From Candidatus Rhodoferax randersensis (lineage in GTDB: Bacteria; Pseudomonadota; Gammaproteobacteria; Burkholderiales; Burkholderiaceae_C), in the NCBI GenBank assembly GCA_016718155.1, contig JADKEH010000002.1, positions 397,284 through 461,283 on the forward strand: a stretch of DNA of 64,000 nucleotides, in the 5' to 3' direction. Every line of letters starts with the position of its first letter. Position 1 is the first letter of the stretch. The notes beneath the pieces are model-generated. The model made no database searches, was not told the origin of the DNA, and saw nothing but the letters and a program-made list of their open reading frames with translations. A program made the position numbers and the translations under genes. Shown here piece after piece: positions 7,554-17,214 of this stretch.

Positions 7554-9572
7554 ATGAGTTTTGCGATTACCAGTGCCTTCACCCATATCATCAAGCGCGA
7601 CGGCGGCATCAAGCCGTTTGACGCCACCAAAATTGCCGACGCGCTGAACCGCGCAGCGCAGGTCACCGCTGAGTTCGATCACGCCGAGGCCAGGCGTCTT
7701 ACGCAGTACCTGGTGGTGCCTAAAATCAGGGTGCAGGGCCATGTGACGCCGCACATCGAGCAGATTCAGGACGCGGTCGAAGCCGCTCTGTTTGACGCCG
7801 GTTACCCCAAGACCCTGCGCGCCTACATCGTCTACCGCGAGCAGCACAAGAAGCTGCGCAGCGACCGCAAGACGCTGGTCGACGTTGAGTCCAGCATGAA
7901 CGAGTACCTGCAGCAGCTCGATTGGCGCGTCAATGCCAATGCCAACCAAGGCTATTCGCTGGGCGGCCTGATCCTCAATGTCTCGGGCAAGGTGATTGCC
8001 AATTACTGGCTCAACCACGTGTACCCGCCCGAGGTGGGCGCGGCGCACCGCAGCGCGGCCATCCACATCCACGACCTGGACATGCTGGCCGGATACTGCG
8101 CGGGCTGGTCGCTGCGTACCCTGCTCAACGAAGGCCTCAATGGTGTGCCGGGCAAGGTGGAGAGTGGCCCGCCCAAGCACATGAGCAGCGCGGTCGGGCA
8201 GATCGTCAACTTCCTGGGCACGCTGCAAAACGAGTGGGCCGGCGCGCAAGCCTTCAGCTCGTTCGACACCTACATGGCGCCCTACATCAAGCAAGACAAG
8301 CTTGACTACGACCACGTGCGCCAGTGTTTGCAGGAGCTGATTTACAACCTGAACGTACCCTCTCGTTGGGGCACCCAGACGCCGTTTACCAACCTCACCT
8401 TCGACTGGATCTGCCCCGAAGACCTGCGCGAACAAGTGCCGGTGATCGGCGGTAAGGAAGTCGACTTCAGCTATGGCGACTGCCAGGTCGAGATGGACAT
8501 GATCAACCGCGCCTACATCGAAGTGATGATGGCCGGTGACGCCAAGGGCCGTGTCTTCACCTTCCCGATTCCCACCTACAACATGACGGAAGACTTCGAC
8601 TGGTACAGCCCGAACGCCGAACTGTTGTTTGAGATGACCGCCAAGTACGGCCTGCCCTACTTCCAGAACTTCATCAATTCGGAACTCAAGCCGAACCAGA
8701 TCCGCTCCATGTGCTGCCGCCTGCAGCTCGACCTGCGCGAACTGCTCAAGCGCGGCAACGGCCTGTTTGGCTCGGCCGAACAGACCGGTTCATTGGGCGT
8801 GGTCACCATCAACTGCGCGCGCCTGGGCTACTTACACATGGGCGATGAAGCCGCGATGTTGAAAGAGCTCGACACCTTGCTGGAGCTGGGCCGCGACAGC
8901 CTGGAGATCAAACGCAAGGTGATCCAGCGCCACATGGACAACGGCCTGTTCCCCTACACCAAGCGCTACCTGGGCACGCTGCGCAACCACTTCTCCACGC
9001 TGGGCGTGAACGGCATCAACGAGATGATCCGCAACTTCACCCAGGACCGCGAAGACATCAGCACCGAGTGGGGCCACGCCTTTGCGGTGCGCCTGCTCGA
9101 CCATGTGCGCGCGCGCATGCTCGAATTCCAGGACCAGACCGGCCACATGTACAACCTGGAGGCCACACCCGCCGAGGGCACCACCTACCGCTTTGCCAAG
9201 GAAGACGCCAAACAGTTTGCGGACATCCTGCAAGCGGGCACGAAGGAGATGCCTTACTACACCAACTCCAGCCAGTTGCCGGTGGGTTACACCGACGACC
9301 CGTTCGAGGCGCTGGAGATGCAGGACGACCTGCAGCGCAAATACACCGGCGGCACCGTGCTGCACCTGTACATGACCGAGCCGCTGAGTAGCGCCGAGGC
9401 CTGCCGCCAGTTGGTCAAGCGTTCGTTGTCGCGATTCCGGTTGCCCTACATCACCGTCACGCCCACCTTTTCGATTTGCCCCAAGCACGGCTACCTGGGC
9501 GGGCGCCACGATTTTTGCCCGAAGTGCGACGCCGATCTGATTGCACGCAAGCAATTGGAAGCCGCCCACTGA
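7554..9572 (+). CDS. nrdD: Anaerobic (class III) ribonucleoside-triphosphate reductase, large part lacking the glycyl-radical loop
   Basis: A 672-residue catalytic protein that reduces ribonucleoside triphosphates to deoxy forms in the absence of oxygen. An ATP-cone allosteric domain occupies about residues 10-100 (IIKRDGGIKPFDATKI). The ten-stranded barrel follows (NQGYSLGGLILN, FTFPIPTYNMTEDF, GSLGVVTINCARLGY). The C-terminus has a zinc-binding segment, CPKHGYLGGRHDFCPKC. In the usual enzyme a glycyl-radical loop (RVxGY) follows the zinc site, but here the gene stops 19 residues after it. The loop is found in a separate gene at 9708-9914. GGGGACAG serves as ribosome-binding site. FNR-like and NrdR-like sites lie upstream. 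Confidence 0.93.
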   Translation: MSFAITSAFTHIIKRDGGIKPFDATKIADALNRAAQVTAEFDHAEARRLTQYLVVPKIRVQGHVTPHIEQIQDAVEAALFDAGYPKTLRAYIVYREQHKKLRSDRKTLVDVESSMNEYLQQLDWRVNANANQGYSLGGLILNVSGKVIANYWLNHVYPPEVGAAHRSAAIHIHDLDMLAGYCAGWSLRTLLNEGLNGVPGKVESGPPKHMSSAVGQIVNFLGTLQNEWAGAQAFSSFDTYMAPYIKQDKLDYDHVRQCLQELIYNLNVPSRWGTQTPFTNLTFDWICPEDLREQVPVIGGKEVDFSYGDCQVEMDMINRAYIEVMMAGDAKGRVFTFPIPTYNMTEDFDWYSPNAELLFEMTAKYGLPYFQNFINSELKPNQIRSMCCRLQLDLRELLKRGNGLFGSAEQTGSLGVVTINCARLGYLHMGDEAAMLKELDTLLELGRDSLEIKRKVIQRHMDNGLFPYTKRYLGTLRNHFSTLGVNGINEMIRNFTQDREDISTEWGHAFAVRLLDHVRARMLEFQDQTGHMYNLEATPAEGTTYRFAKEDAKQFADILQAGTKEMPYYTNSSQLPVGYTDDPFEALEMQDDLQRKYTGGTVLHLYMTEPLSSAEACRQLVKRSLSRFRLPYITVTPTFSICPKHGYLGGRHDFCPKCDADLIARKQLEAAH

Positions 9573-9592
9573 CATTGATGCACTCCGATTCC

Positions 9593-9674
9593 CGTCATCG
9601 CGAGGCCGAAGGCCGTGGCGAACCATCGTGGCACGCAAAGGCCGGTGGACTGCCGCGCGGCAATCGCAATGACG
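9593..9674. repeat. Dispersed CGTCATTGCGAG-type repeat, copy 1
   Basis: An 82-bp copy between nrdD and the small glycyl-radical gene. It opens with CGTCATCGCGAG and closes with CGCGGCAATCGCAATGACG, an inverted pair enclosing degenerate sequence. Related copies lie near 29.8, 31.1, 36.7 and 52.5 kb. Confidence 0.7.
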
Positions 9675-9707
9675 AACCCCCACCTACAACCAACCAAGGA
9701 GACCTCC

Positions 9708-9914
9708 ATGACTGACCTGAGCGAACAACAATTCCTGACCCCCTTAGCAACGCCCGTGGTGTTGCGTGACGACGAGCGCCAGCGCTGCGAAGTGTGGACC
9801 CGTGTCATGGGCTACCACCGCCCGATGGCGTCCTTCAACACCGGCAAGAAGGGCGAGTTCCATGAACGCACCTATTTCACCGAGCGCAGCTGCCAGGCCA
9901 GTCTGACCGCCTGA
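9708..9914 (+). CDS. nrdD: Separate glycyl-radical domain of class III ribonucleotide reductase
   Basis: A 68-residue protein that matches the extreme C-terminus of full-length NrdD: CEVWTRVMGYHRPM followed by SFNTGKKGEFHERTYF. Gly35 in RVMGY is the expected radical site. The gene has its own ribosome-binding site (AAGGAG at 9695-9700, 7 bp before ATG), is separated from nrdD by 135 bp that include a stop and a repeat copy, and sits 4 bp before nrdG. It therefore reads as a real gene rather than a frameshift product. The inferred model is that this peptide docks onto the large protein and is activated by NrdG, comparable in principle to the stand-alone glycyl-radical cofactor of pyruvate formate-lyase (GrcA/YfiD). 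Confidence 0.85.
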   Translation: MTDLSEQQFLTPLATPVVLRDDERQRCEVWTRVMGYHRPMASFNTGKKGEFHERTYFTERSCQASLTA

Positions 9915-9918
9915 GCCG

Positions 9919-10701
9919 GTGCCGCAGACTGCTGAGCGCGGCCCGAGCGCCGAGCCGCACTGCTATCCCTCCGAGCCGCCAGGCGAGGCAGCCGCGTCCA
10001 CCGTCAAGCCGCTCAAGGTGGGCGGCATCACCCCGTTCAGCGCCACCGATTACCCTGGCAAACTGGCAGCGGTAGTGTTTGTGCAGGGCTGCCCCTGGCG
10101 CTGTGGCTATTGCCACAACCCGCATCTGCAAACCCGTACCGGTGCCGATGCGTTGTCGTGGGAGCAGGTCATGGCGCGCCTGCAGCGGCGTGTCGGTTTA
10201 ATCGACGCAGTGGTCTTCAGCGGTGGCGAGCCCACCATCGACCCCTATCTGGCCAATGCCATGCGAGAAGTGCGTGCGCTGGGCTTTGGCGTGGGGCTGC
10301 ACACAGCGGGCACCTATCCCCGGCGTCTGGCCGAAGTGCTGCCGCTGGTGGACTGGGTGGGCATGGACATCAAGGCCGGGTTCGACAGCTACGACGCCAT
10401 CACCCACATCCCCGACAGCGCCCGCCATGCCTTGGCCAGCGCCGAACAGGTGCTGGCCAGCGGCGTGGCGCATGAATTCCGCACCACCGTGCACCCGCAA
10501 CTTCACACCGAGGCGGACATCCTGGCGTTGGCGCAAACACTCAGCGACATGGGGGTGCACCATTACGCTTTGCAGCAGTTTCGCACTACCGGCTGCGGCG
10601 ATGCAGGTTTGAGTGGCGTGTCCGTGGCGGACTTCGCGGGTGCCGACTTGCTGGCGCGCCTGGCTGGTTTGTTTGAGACTTTCACCTTCAGGCGTGCATA
10701 G
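9919..10701 (+). CDS. nrdG: Anaerobic ribonucleotide reductase activating protein (radical SAM)
   Basis: A 260-residue radical-SAM enzyme that generates the glycyl radical on NrdD. The iron-sulfur cysteines are seen in FVQGCPWRCGYCHNP near residue 57 (C-x3-C-x2-C). SGGEPTIDP, which contributes to SAM binding, follows at about residue 95, and WVGMDIKAGFDSYD later. The TIGR02495-type activator is longer than E. coli NrdG (about 154 residues). The GTG start at 9919 lies 4 bp after the glycyl-radical gene, so translation is probably coupled. It is convergent with yoeB. Confidence 0.92.
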   Translation: MPQTAERGPSAEPHCYPSEPPGEAAASTVKPLKVGGITPFSATDYPGKLAAVVFVQGCPWRCGYCHNPHLQTRTGADALSWEQVMARLQRRVGLIDAVVFSGGEPTIDPYLANAMREVRALGFGVGLHTAGTYPRRLAEVLPLVDWVGMDIKAGFDSYDAITHIPDSARHALASAEQVLASGVAHEFRTTVHPQLHTEADILALAQTLSDMGVHHYALQQFRTTGCGDAGLSGVSVADFAGADLLARLAGLFETFTFRRA

Positions 10702-10712
10702 CCAAGTCGCGG

Positions 10713-10979
10713 TCAATCGTCGTAGTGAAACCGGCAGGCAACAATGACCAGTTCATGGTCGGTGGCGCGGTAAACCAGTCGATGCGACTCGTCGATGCGC
10801 CTTGACCAGTAACCCGACAGGTTGCCAACCAGCGGCTCGGGCTTGCCGATGCCCTCAAATGGACTGCGCATGGCGGACTCAATCAGGGCATTGATGCGCC
10901 GCAGGGTCCTCTTGTCCTGCCCTTGCCACCAGACATAGGCGGCCCAGGCGTCGGGGACAAATCGTAGTTCGCGTGCCAC
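10713..10979 (-). CDS. yoeB: YoeB-family mRNA interferase toxin
   Basis: An 88-residue toxin of the Txe/YoeB family that cleaves mRNA in the ribosomal A site. Family signatures are present: RTLRRINALIESA, PFEGIGKPEPL, LSGYWSRRIDESHRLVY and the C-terminal CRFHY. The catalytic Glu, Arg and His positions of YoeB all appear filled. The gene follows its antitoxin by 3 bp. It is convergent with nrdG. Confidence 0.95.
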   Translation of the reverse strand: MARELRFVPDAWAAYVWWQGQDKRTLRRINALIESAMRSPFEGIGKPEPLVGNLSGYWSRRIDESHRLVYRATDHELVIVACRFHYDD

Positions 10980-10982
10980 GAC

Positions 10983-11237
10983 TCACGCTTGCACCAAGGC
11001 GCGTCGTTTGGCTTGGCCGGCGCGGTCCTGCTTCACTGCTCGGGCCAGGGCGGCTGTATTGGCGGGCGTGGAGAGCAAGTGCATGGTTTCCATGATGCTC
11101 TGGTAGTGGTCGAGGGACATGACCACCGCGTCAGAGCCGTCGCGGCGGCTGATCACCGTCACGTCGGCATCCTCGCTGACAGCGTCCAACACTGCTTTCA
11201 ATGAGCTACGTGCTTCGGAATAGGTGACGACTCGCAT
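10983..11237 (-). CDS. yefM: YefM/Phd-family antitoxin
   Basis: An 84-residue antitoxin beginning MRVVTYSEARSSLKAVLD, the DNA-binding half typical of YefM/Phd, with the toxin-binding helix HYQSIMETMHLLSTP in the C-terminal half. The reading frame extends 21 codons upstream, but the start at 11237 matches the family and leaves the operator outside the gene. YefM alone or with YoeB represses the pair by binding upstream palindromes. Confidence 0.95.
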   Translation of the reverse strand: MRVVTYSEARSSLKAVLDAVSEDADVTVISRRDGSDAVVMSLDHYQSIMETMHLLSTPANTAALARAVKQDRAGQAKRRALVQA

Positions 11238-11250
11238 GATGGACCCTTGT

Positions 11251-11280
11251 GATACTTGTACAAATGATTGTGCAAGTATA
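11251..11280 (-). promoter_or_regulatory. yefM-yoeB operator
   Basis: TTGTACAA (11256-11263) and TTGTGCAA (11268-11275) are spaced 12 bp apart and embedded in a larger dyad, ATACTTG...CAAGTAT. The TGTACA core is the known recognition element of YefM in E. coli. The site lies 14-43 bp upstream of the antitoxin start, as expected for autoregulation. Confidence 0.7.
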
Positions 11281-11380
11281 AACCAGGCGTCAGGCCGCAC
11301 CCCCGCCCAGCGCTACCCCCAGTACGCCAAGCTCCTCGACTGACGTGTCGTGACGGCGGCTTGGTCGGTCACCCGGGCGC

Positions 11381-14300
11381 CTAAGGCACCCCCGGCGTCG
11401 CCACCACCGCCGAGTTGTCCTTTTGCCGCCGCAGCTTGCGTTTGGCAACGCCGACGAAATGTTCGATGTCATCCACGATCGAGAAGAAGCTTGGCGTCAC
11501 CAGCAGGCTCAGGATGGTGGACGTGATCAGGCCGCCGATCACCGCTGCCGCCATCGGTGCGCGGAAACTGTTGTCGGCGTCGCCTAGGCCGATCACCAGC
11601 GGCAACATGCCCGCCACCATGGCAATGGTGGTCATGATGATGGGGCGTGAACGTTTGTGGCAGGCGTCAATCAGCGCGTCGAAGCGGTTCAGACCATGGT
11701 CGCGGCGGGCCATGATGGCGTAGTCCACCAACAGGATGGAGTTCTTGGTCGATACGCCGATCAGCATCACCAGGCCGATGAAGGATGGCATGGACAACAT
11801 CTTGCCGCTGATCAGCAGACCCAGAAATGCGCCGCCAAACGACAGGATCACCGAGGGCAGGATCGAGATCGGGTGCAGAAAGTCCTTGAACAGCAGCACC
11901 AGCACGATGTAGATGCACAACACGCCGGTCAGCATGGCCACGCTGAAGCCGTCGATCATTTCCGCCTGCACTTCGGCATCGCCAATCTCGAGCTGCTGCA
12001 CGCCGGCCGGCAGGTTCTGAATGCTGGGCAACTTGGCCACGGCTTCGGTCACCTCGCCCAGCGGCACGCCCGACAACTCCACCTCGAAGTTGACATTGCG
12101 CACCCGGTTCAGGCGGCTGACCACGGCCGGGCCGCCCGACATCTCGAACGTGGCCACCTGGCTCAGCATCACCGGGCCCTTGACGCCGGGCACCATCAGG
12201 CGACCGAGCAACTCCAGGTCCTGGCGGGCATCGGTGGCCAGTTTCACCACGATCGGCACCTGGCGCTGGCTCAGGTTGAGCTTGGGCAAGGCTGACTCGT
12301 AGTCGCCCACGGTGGCAATCCGCAGCGTCTCGGCAATGGCCGCGCTGGTGACGCCCAGGTCGGCGGCGCGTGCGAAGTCGGGGCGAATGGTCACTTCTGC
12401 GCGGGTCAGGCTGGCACTCGATGAAATATTGCCCAGGCCGGCAATCTTGCGCAGGTCTTTCTCCACAGCCGCCGCGGCCAGCGCCAGCGCCACCGGGTCT
12501 TCACCCTTGAGTGCGAGTTGGTATTTCTCGCCCGAGCCGCCCAGGCCGACCTTGAAGCGCGCGCCCGGCAATTCGGACAGCGCGGTGCGCATCTCGCTCT
12601 CAATCACCTGCTTGCGCGGGCGTTTGCCCCGTTCAGCCAGCAGCACCGTGAGCGTGGCCTTGCGCACCTCACTGTTGGCGCCACCGCCAGCAAACGGGTC
12701 GGTGCCCACGGCGCCCCCGCCCGCTGTGGTGTAGACGCTTTGCACATGCGCCACCTTGCCAATCAGGGCGCGCGCGCTTTCGGCTGCAACGCTGGGTTGT
12801 GCCAGCGTGGTGCCGGGGGCAACTCAGGTAAACCTGGGTTTGCGAGTTGTCGTCTGGCGGAATAAAGCCGCTGGGTATCAGGGGCACCAACAGCAGCGAG
12901 CCAACGAAGAAGCCAATTGCTGCAAACATCGTGACCCAGCGGTGGTGCAGCGTCCAGCGGGTGATCCGTAGGTACAGCGGCATCCAGGTTGGCTCTTCAT
13001 GCACGTGGGTGGACGGCTTCATGATGTAGGCCGCCATCATGGGCGTCAGCACGCGGGCCACGAGCAGCGAGGCAGCCACAGCGAACACGGCGGTCCAGCC
13101 AAATTGTTTGAAGAACTTGCCCACCACGCCGCTCATGAAGGCGGTGGGCAGGAACACGGCGATCAGCGCGAAGGTGGTGGCGATCACGGCCAGGCCGATT
13201 TCGTCCGCCGCTTCCATGGCCGCCTGGTAGGGCGTCTTGCCCATGCGCAGGTGGCGTTCGATGTTTTCCACTTCCACAATCGCGTCGTCCACCAGGATCC
13301 CGACCACCAGGGACAGCGCCAGCAGCGTCACCACATTGGTCGTAAAGCCCATGTAGTGCATGCCAATGAATGCGGGAATGGCCGACAGTGGCAATGCCAC
13401 CGCCGATACAAACGTGGCACGCCAGTTGCGCAGGAAGAACCACACCACGATGACCGCCAGCACGGCGCCTTCGTACAGCATGGTCATGGATGCGTCGAAC
13501 TCTTCCTGCACCGGTGTCACAAAGTCAAAGGCCTGGGTCAGCTCCAGATCGGGGTGTGCGGTCTTCAGGGCGGCCAATGCTTTTTGCACGGCGGCGCCCA
13601 CTTCCACTTCGCTGGCACCCTTGCTGCGGGTGATCTCAAAACCCACCACCGACTTGCCGTTCAAAGTGGCAAAGCTGCGCTGCTCGGCCACCGTGTCCTT
13701 TACGGTGGCGATCTCATCGAGGCGTACGCGCTTGCCGCTGCTCAAACTCAGTTCCAGGCGCGACAGCTCTTCCACCGTGGCCACGTTGGCCAGCGTGCGC
13801 ATGGGTTGCTCGGAGCCACCCAGGTCGGCACGGCCACCGGCGCTTTCAGTTTGCACCTGTTTGAGTTGGCGCGAAAGGTCGGCTGCCGTGGCGCCCAGGG
13901 CTTGCAGCTTGAGCGGATCCAGCGCCACCTGCACTTCACGGGTCACGCCACCAACGCGGGCAACCGAGCCCACGCCACGCACACCCAAGAGCGCGCGCGA
14001 AATGGTGTTGTCCACAAACCAGCTCAGGGCCTCATCGTCCATGCGCGCGGAGCGGATGGTGAAGGCCAGAATCGGTGCGCCCGACAGGTTCATCTTGCTC
14101 ACAATCGGGTCGCGCAGATCACCGGGCAGGTCGCTGCGCACCTGCTGCACGGCGCTGCGTACATCGTCCACCGCTTCTTGCGTTGGCTTCTCCAGGCGGA
14201 ATTCGGCCGTCACGCTGACGCTGCCGTCCGACACATTGGTGTAGATGTTTTTGAGACCCGACAGAGGTGCAATCGCGTTCTCGATCTTGCGCGCCACTTC

Positions 14301-14483
14301 GGTTTCCAGCTGTGCGGGTGCTGCCCCCGGCAGGCTGGCCGACACGGTGACAGTGGGCAGTTCCAGATCGGGGAACTGCTGCACCTTCATGGCCTTGAAG
14401 GACATGATGCCGGCCAGCGTCAGCAGCACAAACAGCATCACCGCGGGAATAGGGTTTTTGATCGACCAAGCAGATACATTCAT
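11381..14483 (-). pseudogene. RND multidrug efflux permease (HAE1/AcrB family), frame broken
   Basis: Inner-membrane proton-driven drug exporter of about 1,034 residues. The N-terminal part (14483 to about 12825) starts MNVSAWSIKNPIPAVMLFVL and includes the TM4 pair of acidic residues, GILVDDAIVEVEN. The C-terminal part (about 12820 to 11381) resumes in another frame with ALIGKVAHVQSVYTTAGGG and ends after TM12. At the joint, the expected DDNSQTQVYLELPPGTT is missing two single bases, one after CTG and one in a C-run. Everything else is conserved, so a sequence error is as likely as a true lesion. It is the last gene of a TetR-OMF-adaptor-RND operon and starts 12 bp after the adaptor. Confidence 0.85.
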
Positions 14484-14495
14484 ACCAAATGCTCC

Positions 14496-15713
14496 CTATT
14501 TGCTAGCTGCTGAGGCAGGCCGTACCTGAGCTGTAGCACTCTTTGGTGTCGCGGTGAGGGGCTTGGCGGCATCGACTACCTTCACCAGATCGCCGTCGCT
14601 CAAGAACCCGCCGCCGCTGGCCACCAGCTTGTCCTCTAGCTTGATGCCGGTTTTGATCTCAATTTGGTCACCCACCACGCGGCCGGTCTGCACCTTGAGC
14701 TGGCTGACACGGTTGTCGGCGCCGACGCGCGACACATAGCTGAAGCCGTCGCGCACCACAACCGCCGTCTGTGGCACGGTGAGTGCGCCCGAGCTACCCA
14801 GCTCAAACTCACCGCGTGCATACATGCCCGGCTTGAAGCTGGCCCCCACGCTGGGCGCTGCGCCTGGCAGGTCCACATAGACCAGGCCGGTGCGCGTGGC
14901 TGCATCCACGGTGGGCGCCAGGGTGCGCACCTTGCCCTGGACTTGCGCGCCGCTGGGGGCGGTCACCAGCACGGCGGTGCCAGGGGTGATGCGGCTCAAC
15001 TCGGCAGAGGTGACCTCGCCACGCCACTCCAGACGGTTCTGGCGGATCAGTTTGAACATCTCGGTGCCAGCACCTACGACCGAGCCCACCGTGGCCATGC
15101 GGGCCGAGATGACGCCGCTGTCGGGTGCCAACAGTTGGGTGTTTTTCAGGCGCAGCAACTGCGCATCGAGCTGCGCCTGGGCCGACGCCACACGTGCCTT
15201 GCCGGTTTGCTCCTGCGTCAGGTACTGGTTGACCTGCTGGGCGCTGATGGCGCCACTGCCCTGTACCGCGCGGGCGCGGTCGGCGTTAGCGGCTGCCTCG
15301 GCAGCATTGGCCTGGGCCTCTGCCACGGCAGCGCGCGCCAGCGCCACATCGGCCTGCACGCTCTCGGCGGCAAAGCTGGCCAACAACTGGCCGCGTTTGA
15401 CGCTGTCGCCTATATTGGCATGTAGTTCGGCCACACGCAGGCCGTTGGCTTCCGCGCCGATGCTCGCCTCTTGCCAGGCGGCCACGCTGCCATTGGCAGA
15501 CAGCTTGATGCCGAGGATGCTGTCCTTGGCCTGTATCAGGGATACGGTCAGCGCGGGCTTGGCCGTCGCACCGGGTTTGGCGGCGTCTGCTGCATGGCTG
15601 CGGCCGACAAACAGGCCCAGCGCGGTGAGCGTGATCACGCTGGCGGCGATGAGGCCGATGGTGAGAGGTTTAGCCGGAAGTGTGCGCATAAATGGTCTGG
15701 ACTTAAGGTTCAT
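14496..15713 (-). CDS. RND periplasmic adaptor (membrane-fusion protein)
   Basis: About 405 residues. A membrane-spanning signal segment near residues 20-40 (LTIGLIAASVITLTALGLFV) is followed by the lipoyl/barrel-sandwich halves (ANGSVAAWQEASIGAEANG; LLAPDSGVISARMATVG). Between these lies an Ala-rich coiled coil (VALARAAVAEAQANAAEAAA) that would contact the outer-membrane channel. It links the RND pump to the OMF protein. The start used here is the Met of MNLKSRPF; a Met seven codons upstream is also in frame. The gene lies between the OMF gene and the permease on the same strand. Confidence 0.9.
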   Translation of the reverse strand: MNLKSRPFMRTLPAKPLTIGLIAASVITLTALGLFVGRSHAADAAKPGATAKPALTVSLIQAKDSILGIKLSANGSVAAWQEASIGAEANGLRVAELHANIGDSVKRGQLLASFAAESVQADVALARAAVAEAQANAAEAAANADRARAVQGSGAISAQQVNQYLTQEQTGKARVASAQAQLDAQLLRLKNTQLLAPDSGVISARMATVGSVVGAGTEMFKLIRQNRLEWRGEVTSAELSRITPGTAVLVTAPSGAQVQGKVRTLAPTVDAATRTGLVYVDLPGAAPSVGASFKPGMYARGEFELGSSGALTVPQTAVVVRDGFSYVSRVGADNRVSQLKVQTGRVVGDQIEIKTGIKLEDKLVASGGGFLSDGDLVKVVDAAKPLTATPKSATAQVRPASAASK

Positions 15714-15792
15714 AGTGGTCTCGCGTCGCATCAATAGTCAGGTGGGGAGTAGTCGGATATCAGTCGGGCCGGCATGCAGGGACGACGATCCC

Positions 15793-17214
15793 TCAGCGCG
15801 TGGCCGCATGCGAAGTCGCGTTGGGCTCAAAGCCGCCGCCCACCGCGCGGTACAGCGCAACCCAGGCACGGTTGCGCTCCAGGCCCAGGCTGAGTTGGGC
15901 GGACTCGGAGGCCAGCGCATTGCGCCGGGCGTCTTCCAGCTCCACCAGGCTGGCCAGACCCTGGCCAAAACGGGATTGCGTGGCGGCCAGCGATTGCGCA
16001 TAACCCTGGGTGGAAACCTTGGCGTCTTCGCTGCGCGCCTCGGTGCTGTGCAGGGTGACCAAGGCCTCTTCTACCTCGCGCACGGCCTGGCGCACCTTGC
16101 CTTGGTAGCCCATCACCACGGCCAGGTAGTTGGCCTCGGACGACGTGACCGCCGCGGCACGTTGGCCACCGTCAAAGATCGGCAGGCTCACCGCCAAGGG
16201 GCCGAAGGACCAGGTGGTGCCGTTCTGGTTGTCCCCATTGGTGCGCAGGCGCGTGCCAGCAATCGAGCCGGACAGGCTCAGGCGTGGCAGGCGCTGCGCC
16301 TTGGCGGCGCCCACCTGGGCACTGGCAACCATCACATCGCGCTCGGCGGCAAACACATCGGGGCGTTGTGAAATGGTCTGGGCTGGCACGCTTGCTACTG
16401 AAATAGGAGCTACCTGCGCAGGTTTGACGAGGGCTAGGGCCAGCTTTCCCTTAAGGTTTGGCTCGGAGATGGCAGTCAAGGCGACCAGCGCTTTGGTGTC
16501 CAACTCACACAGCGCGCTTTGCTGCGTCACGCGGCTGTTGGCGTCGGCCGCACTGGCGCGGGCCATGGCGCCAACTGAGGGGGCCAAGAAGCCGGCCTTG
16601 GTATTGATCTCGGTCAGCCGTGCGGTCTCCTGGCGCGAGGCCGCGTCGCGCTGCGCCAACGCCAGCTGCCGCGTGCAGGTGGACAGGCTGTAGTACAGGT
16701 TGGCCACCTCCGCCGCTACCGAGACGCGGGCGTCGTGCCACTGGGCCTGGCTGCCCTCCACATTGGCCTGGGCGGCCCGGCTCACAGCGCGGTTGGCACC
16801 CACCAAATCGATTTCCCATTGCGCTTGCAGGCCAGCCTGTTGGGTCGTGGTCAGCGGCAGGCCGGGCTGGTTCACGCCCCGGCTGACCGCCGCCTGGGCA
16901 CTGACATTGGGCACCAGCGCCGAATGCGCCGCCGCTTGTTGTGCGCGGGCGGCCTCCACACGCGCCAGCGCTTGCGCCACGGTCGGGCTGACCGCTTGAG
17001 CAGCGGCAATCAGCTCCACCAACAGCGGGTCGCCCTGCCGTTGCCACCATTGGGTCAGCGACCCCACCGTGCCCTGGTGCGGCAGCGGCGCGTGCCATTG
17101 CGGGGGCGCCACCATGTCCACGTGGGCGGGCGGCATGAGACTGGAGCAAGCGGACAGCGCCAGGGCGGTGACCAGGGGCGCCAGTTTGAGGAAGGATTGC
17201 GGGATCATCATCAT
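15793..17214 (-). CDS. Outer-membrane efflux lipoprotein (NodT/TolC-like)
   Basis: A 473-residue channel component. The signal peptide ends in the lipobox LSACSS near residue 20, so it is probably a lipidated OMF of the NodT/OprM type. Two OEP repeats are visible, with PTVAQALARVEAARAQQAAA in the first half and FDGGQRAAAVTSSEANY in the second. The first ATG overlaps the stop codon of the TetR gene as ATGA, which indicates translational coupling. Together with the adaptor and RND genes downstream it makes a complete tripartite efflux pump. Confidence 0.92.
   Translation of the reverse strand: MMMIPQSFLKLAPLVTALALSACSSLMPPAHVDMVAPPQWHAPLPHQGTVGSLTQWWQRQGDPLLVELIAAAQAVSPTVAQALARVEAARAQQAAAHSALVPNVSAQAAVSRGVNQPGLPLTTTQQAGLQAQWEIDLVGANRAVSRAAQANVEGSQAQWHDARVSVAAEVANLYYSLSTCTRQLALAQRDAASRQETARLTEINTKAGFLAPSVGAMARASAADANSRVTQQSALCELDTKALVALTAISEPNLKGKLALALVKPAQVAPISVASVPAQTISQRPDVFAAERDVMVASAQVGAAKAQRLPRLSLSGSIAGTRLRTNGDNQNGTTWSFGPLAVSLPIFDGGQRAAAVTSSEANYLAVVMGYQGKVRQAVREVEEALVTLHSTEARSEDAKVSTQGYAQSLAATQSRFGQGLASLVELEDARRNALASESAQLSLGLERNRAWVALYRAVGGGFEPNATSHAATR

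Noticed and set aside
9573..9707. NrdD and the small glycyl-radical gene as one frameshifted gene
   Set aside because: A 135-bp spacer with a stop codon, a repeat copy and a good ribosome-binding site separates them; no single indel would fuse them sensibly.
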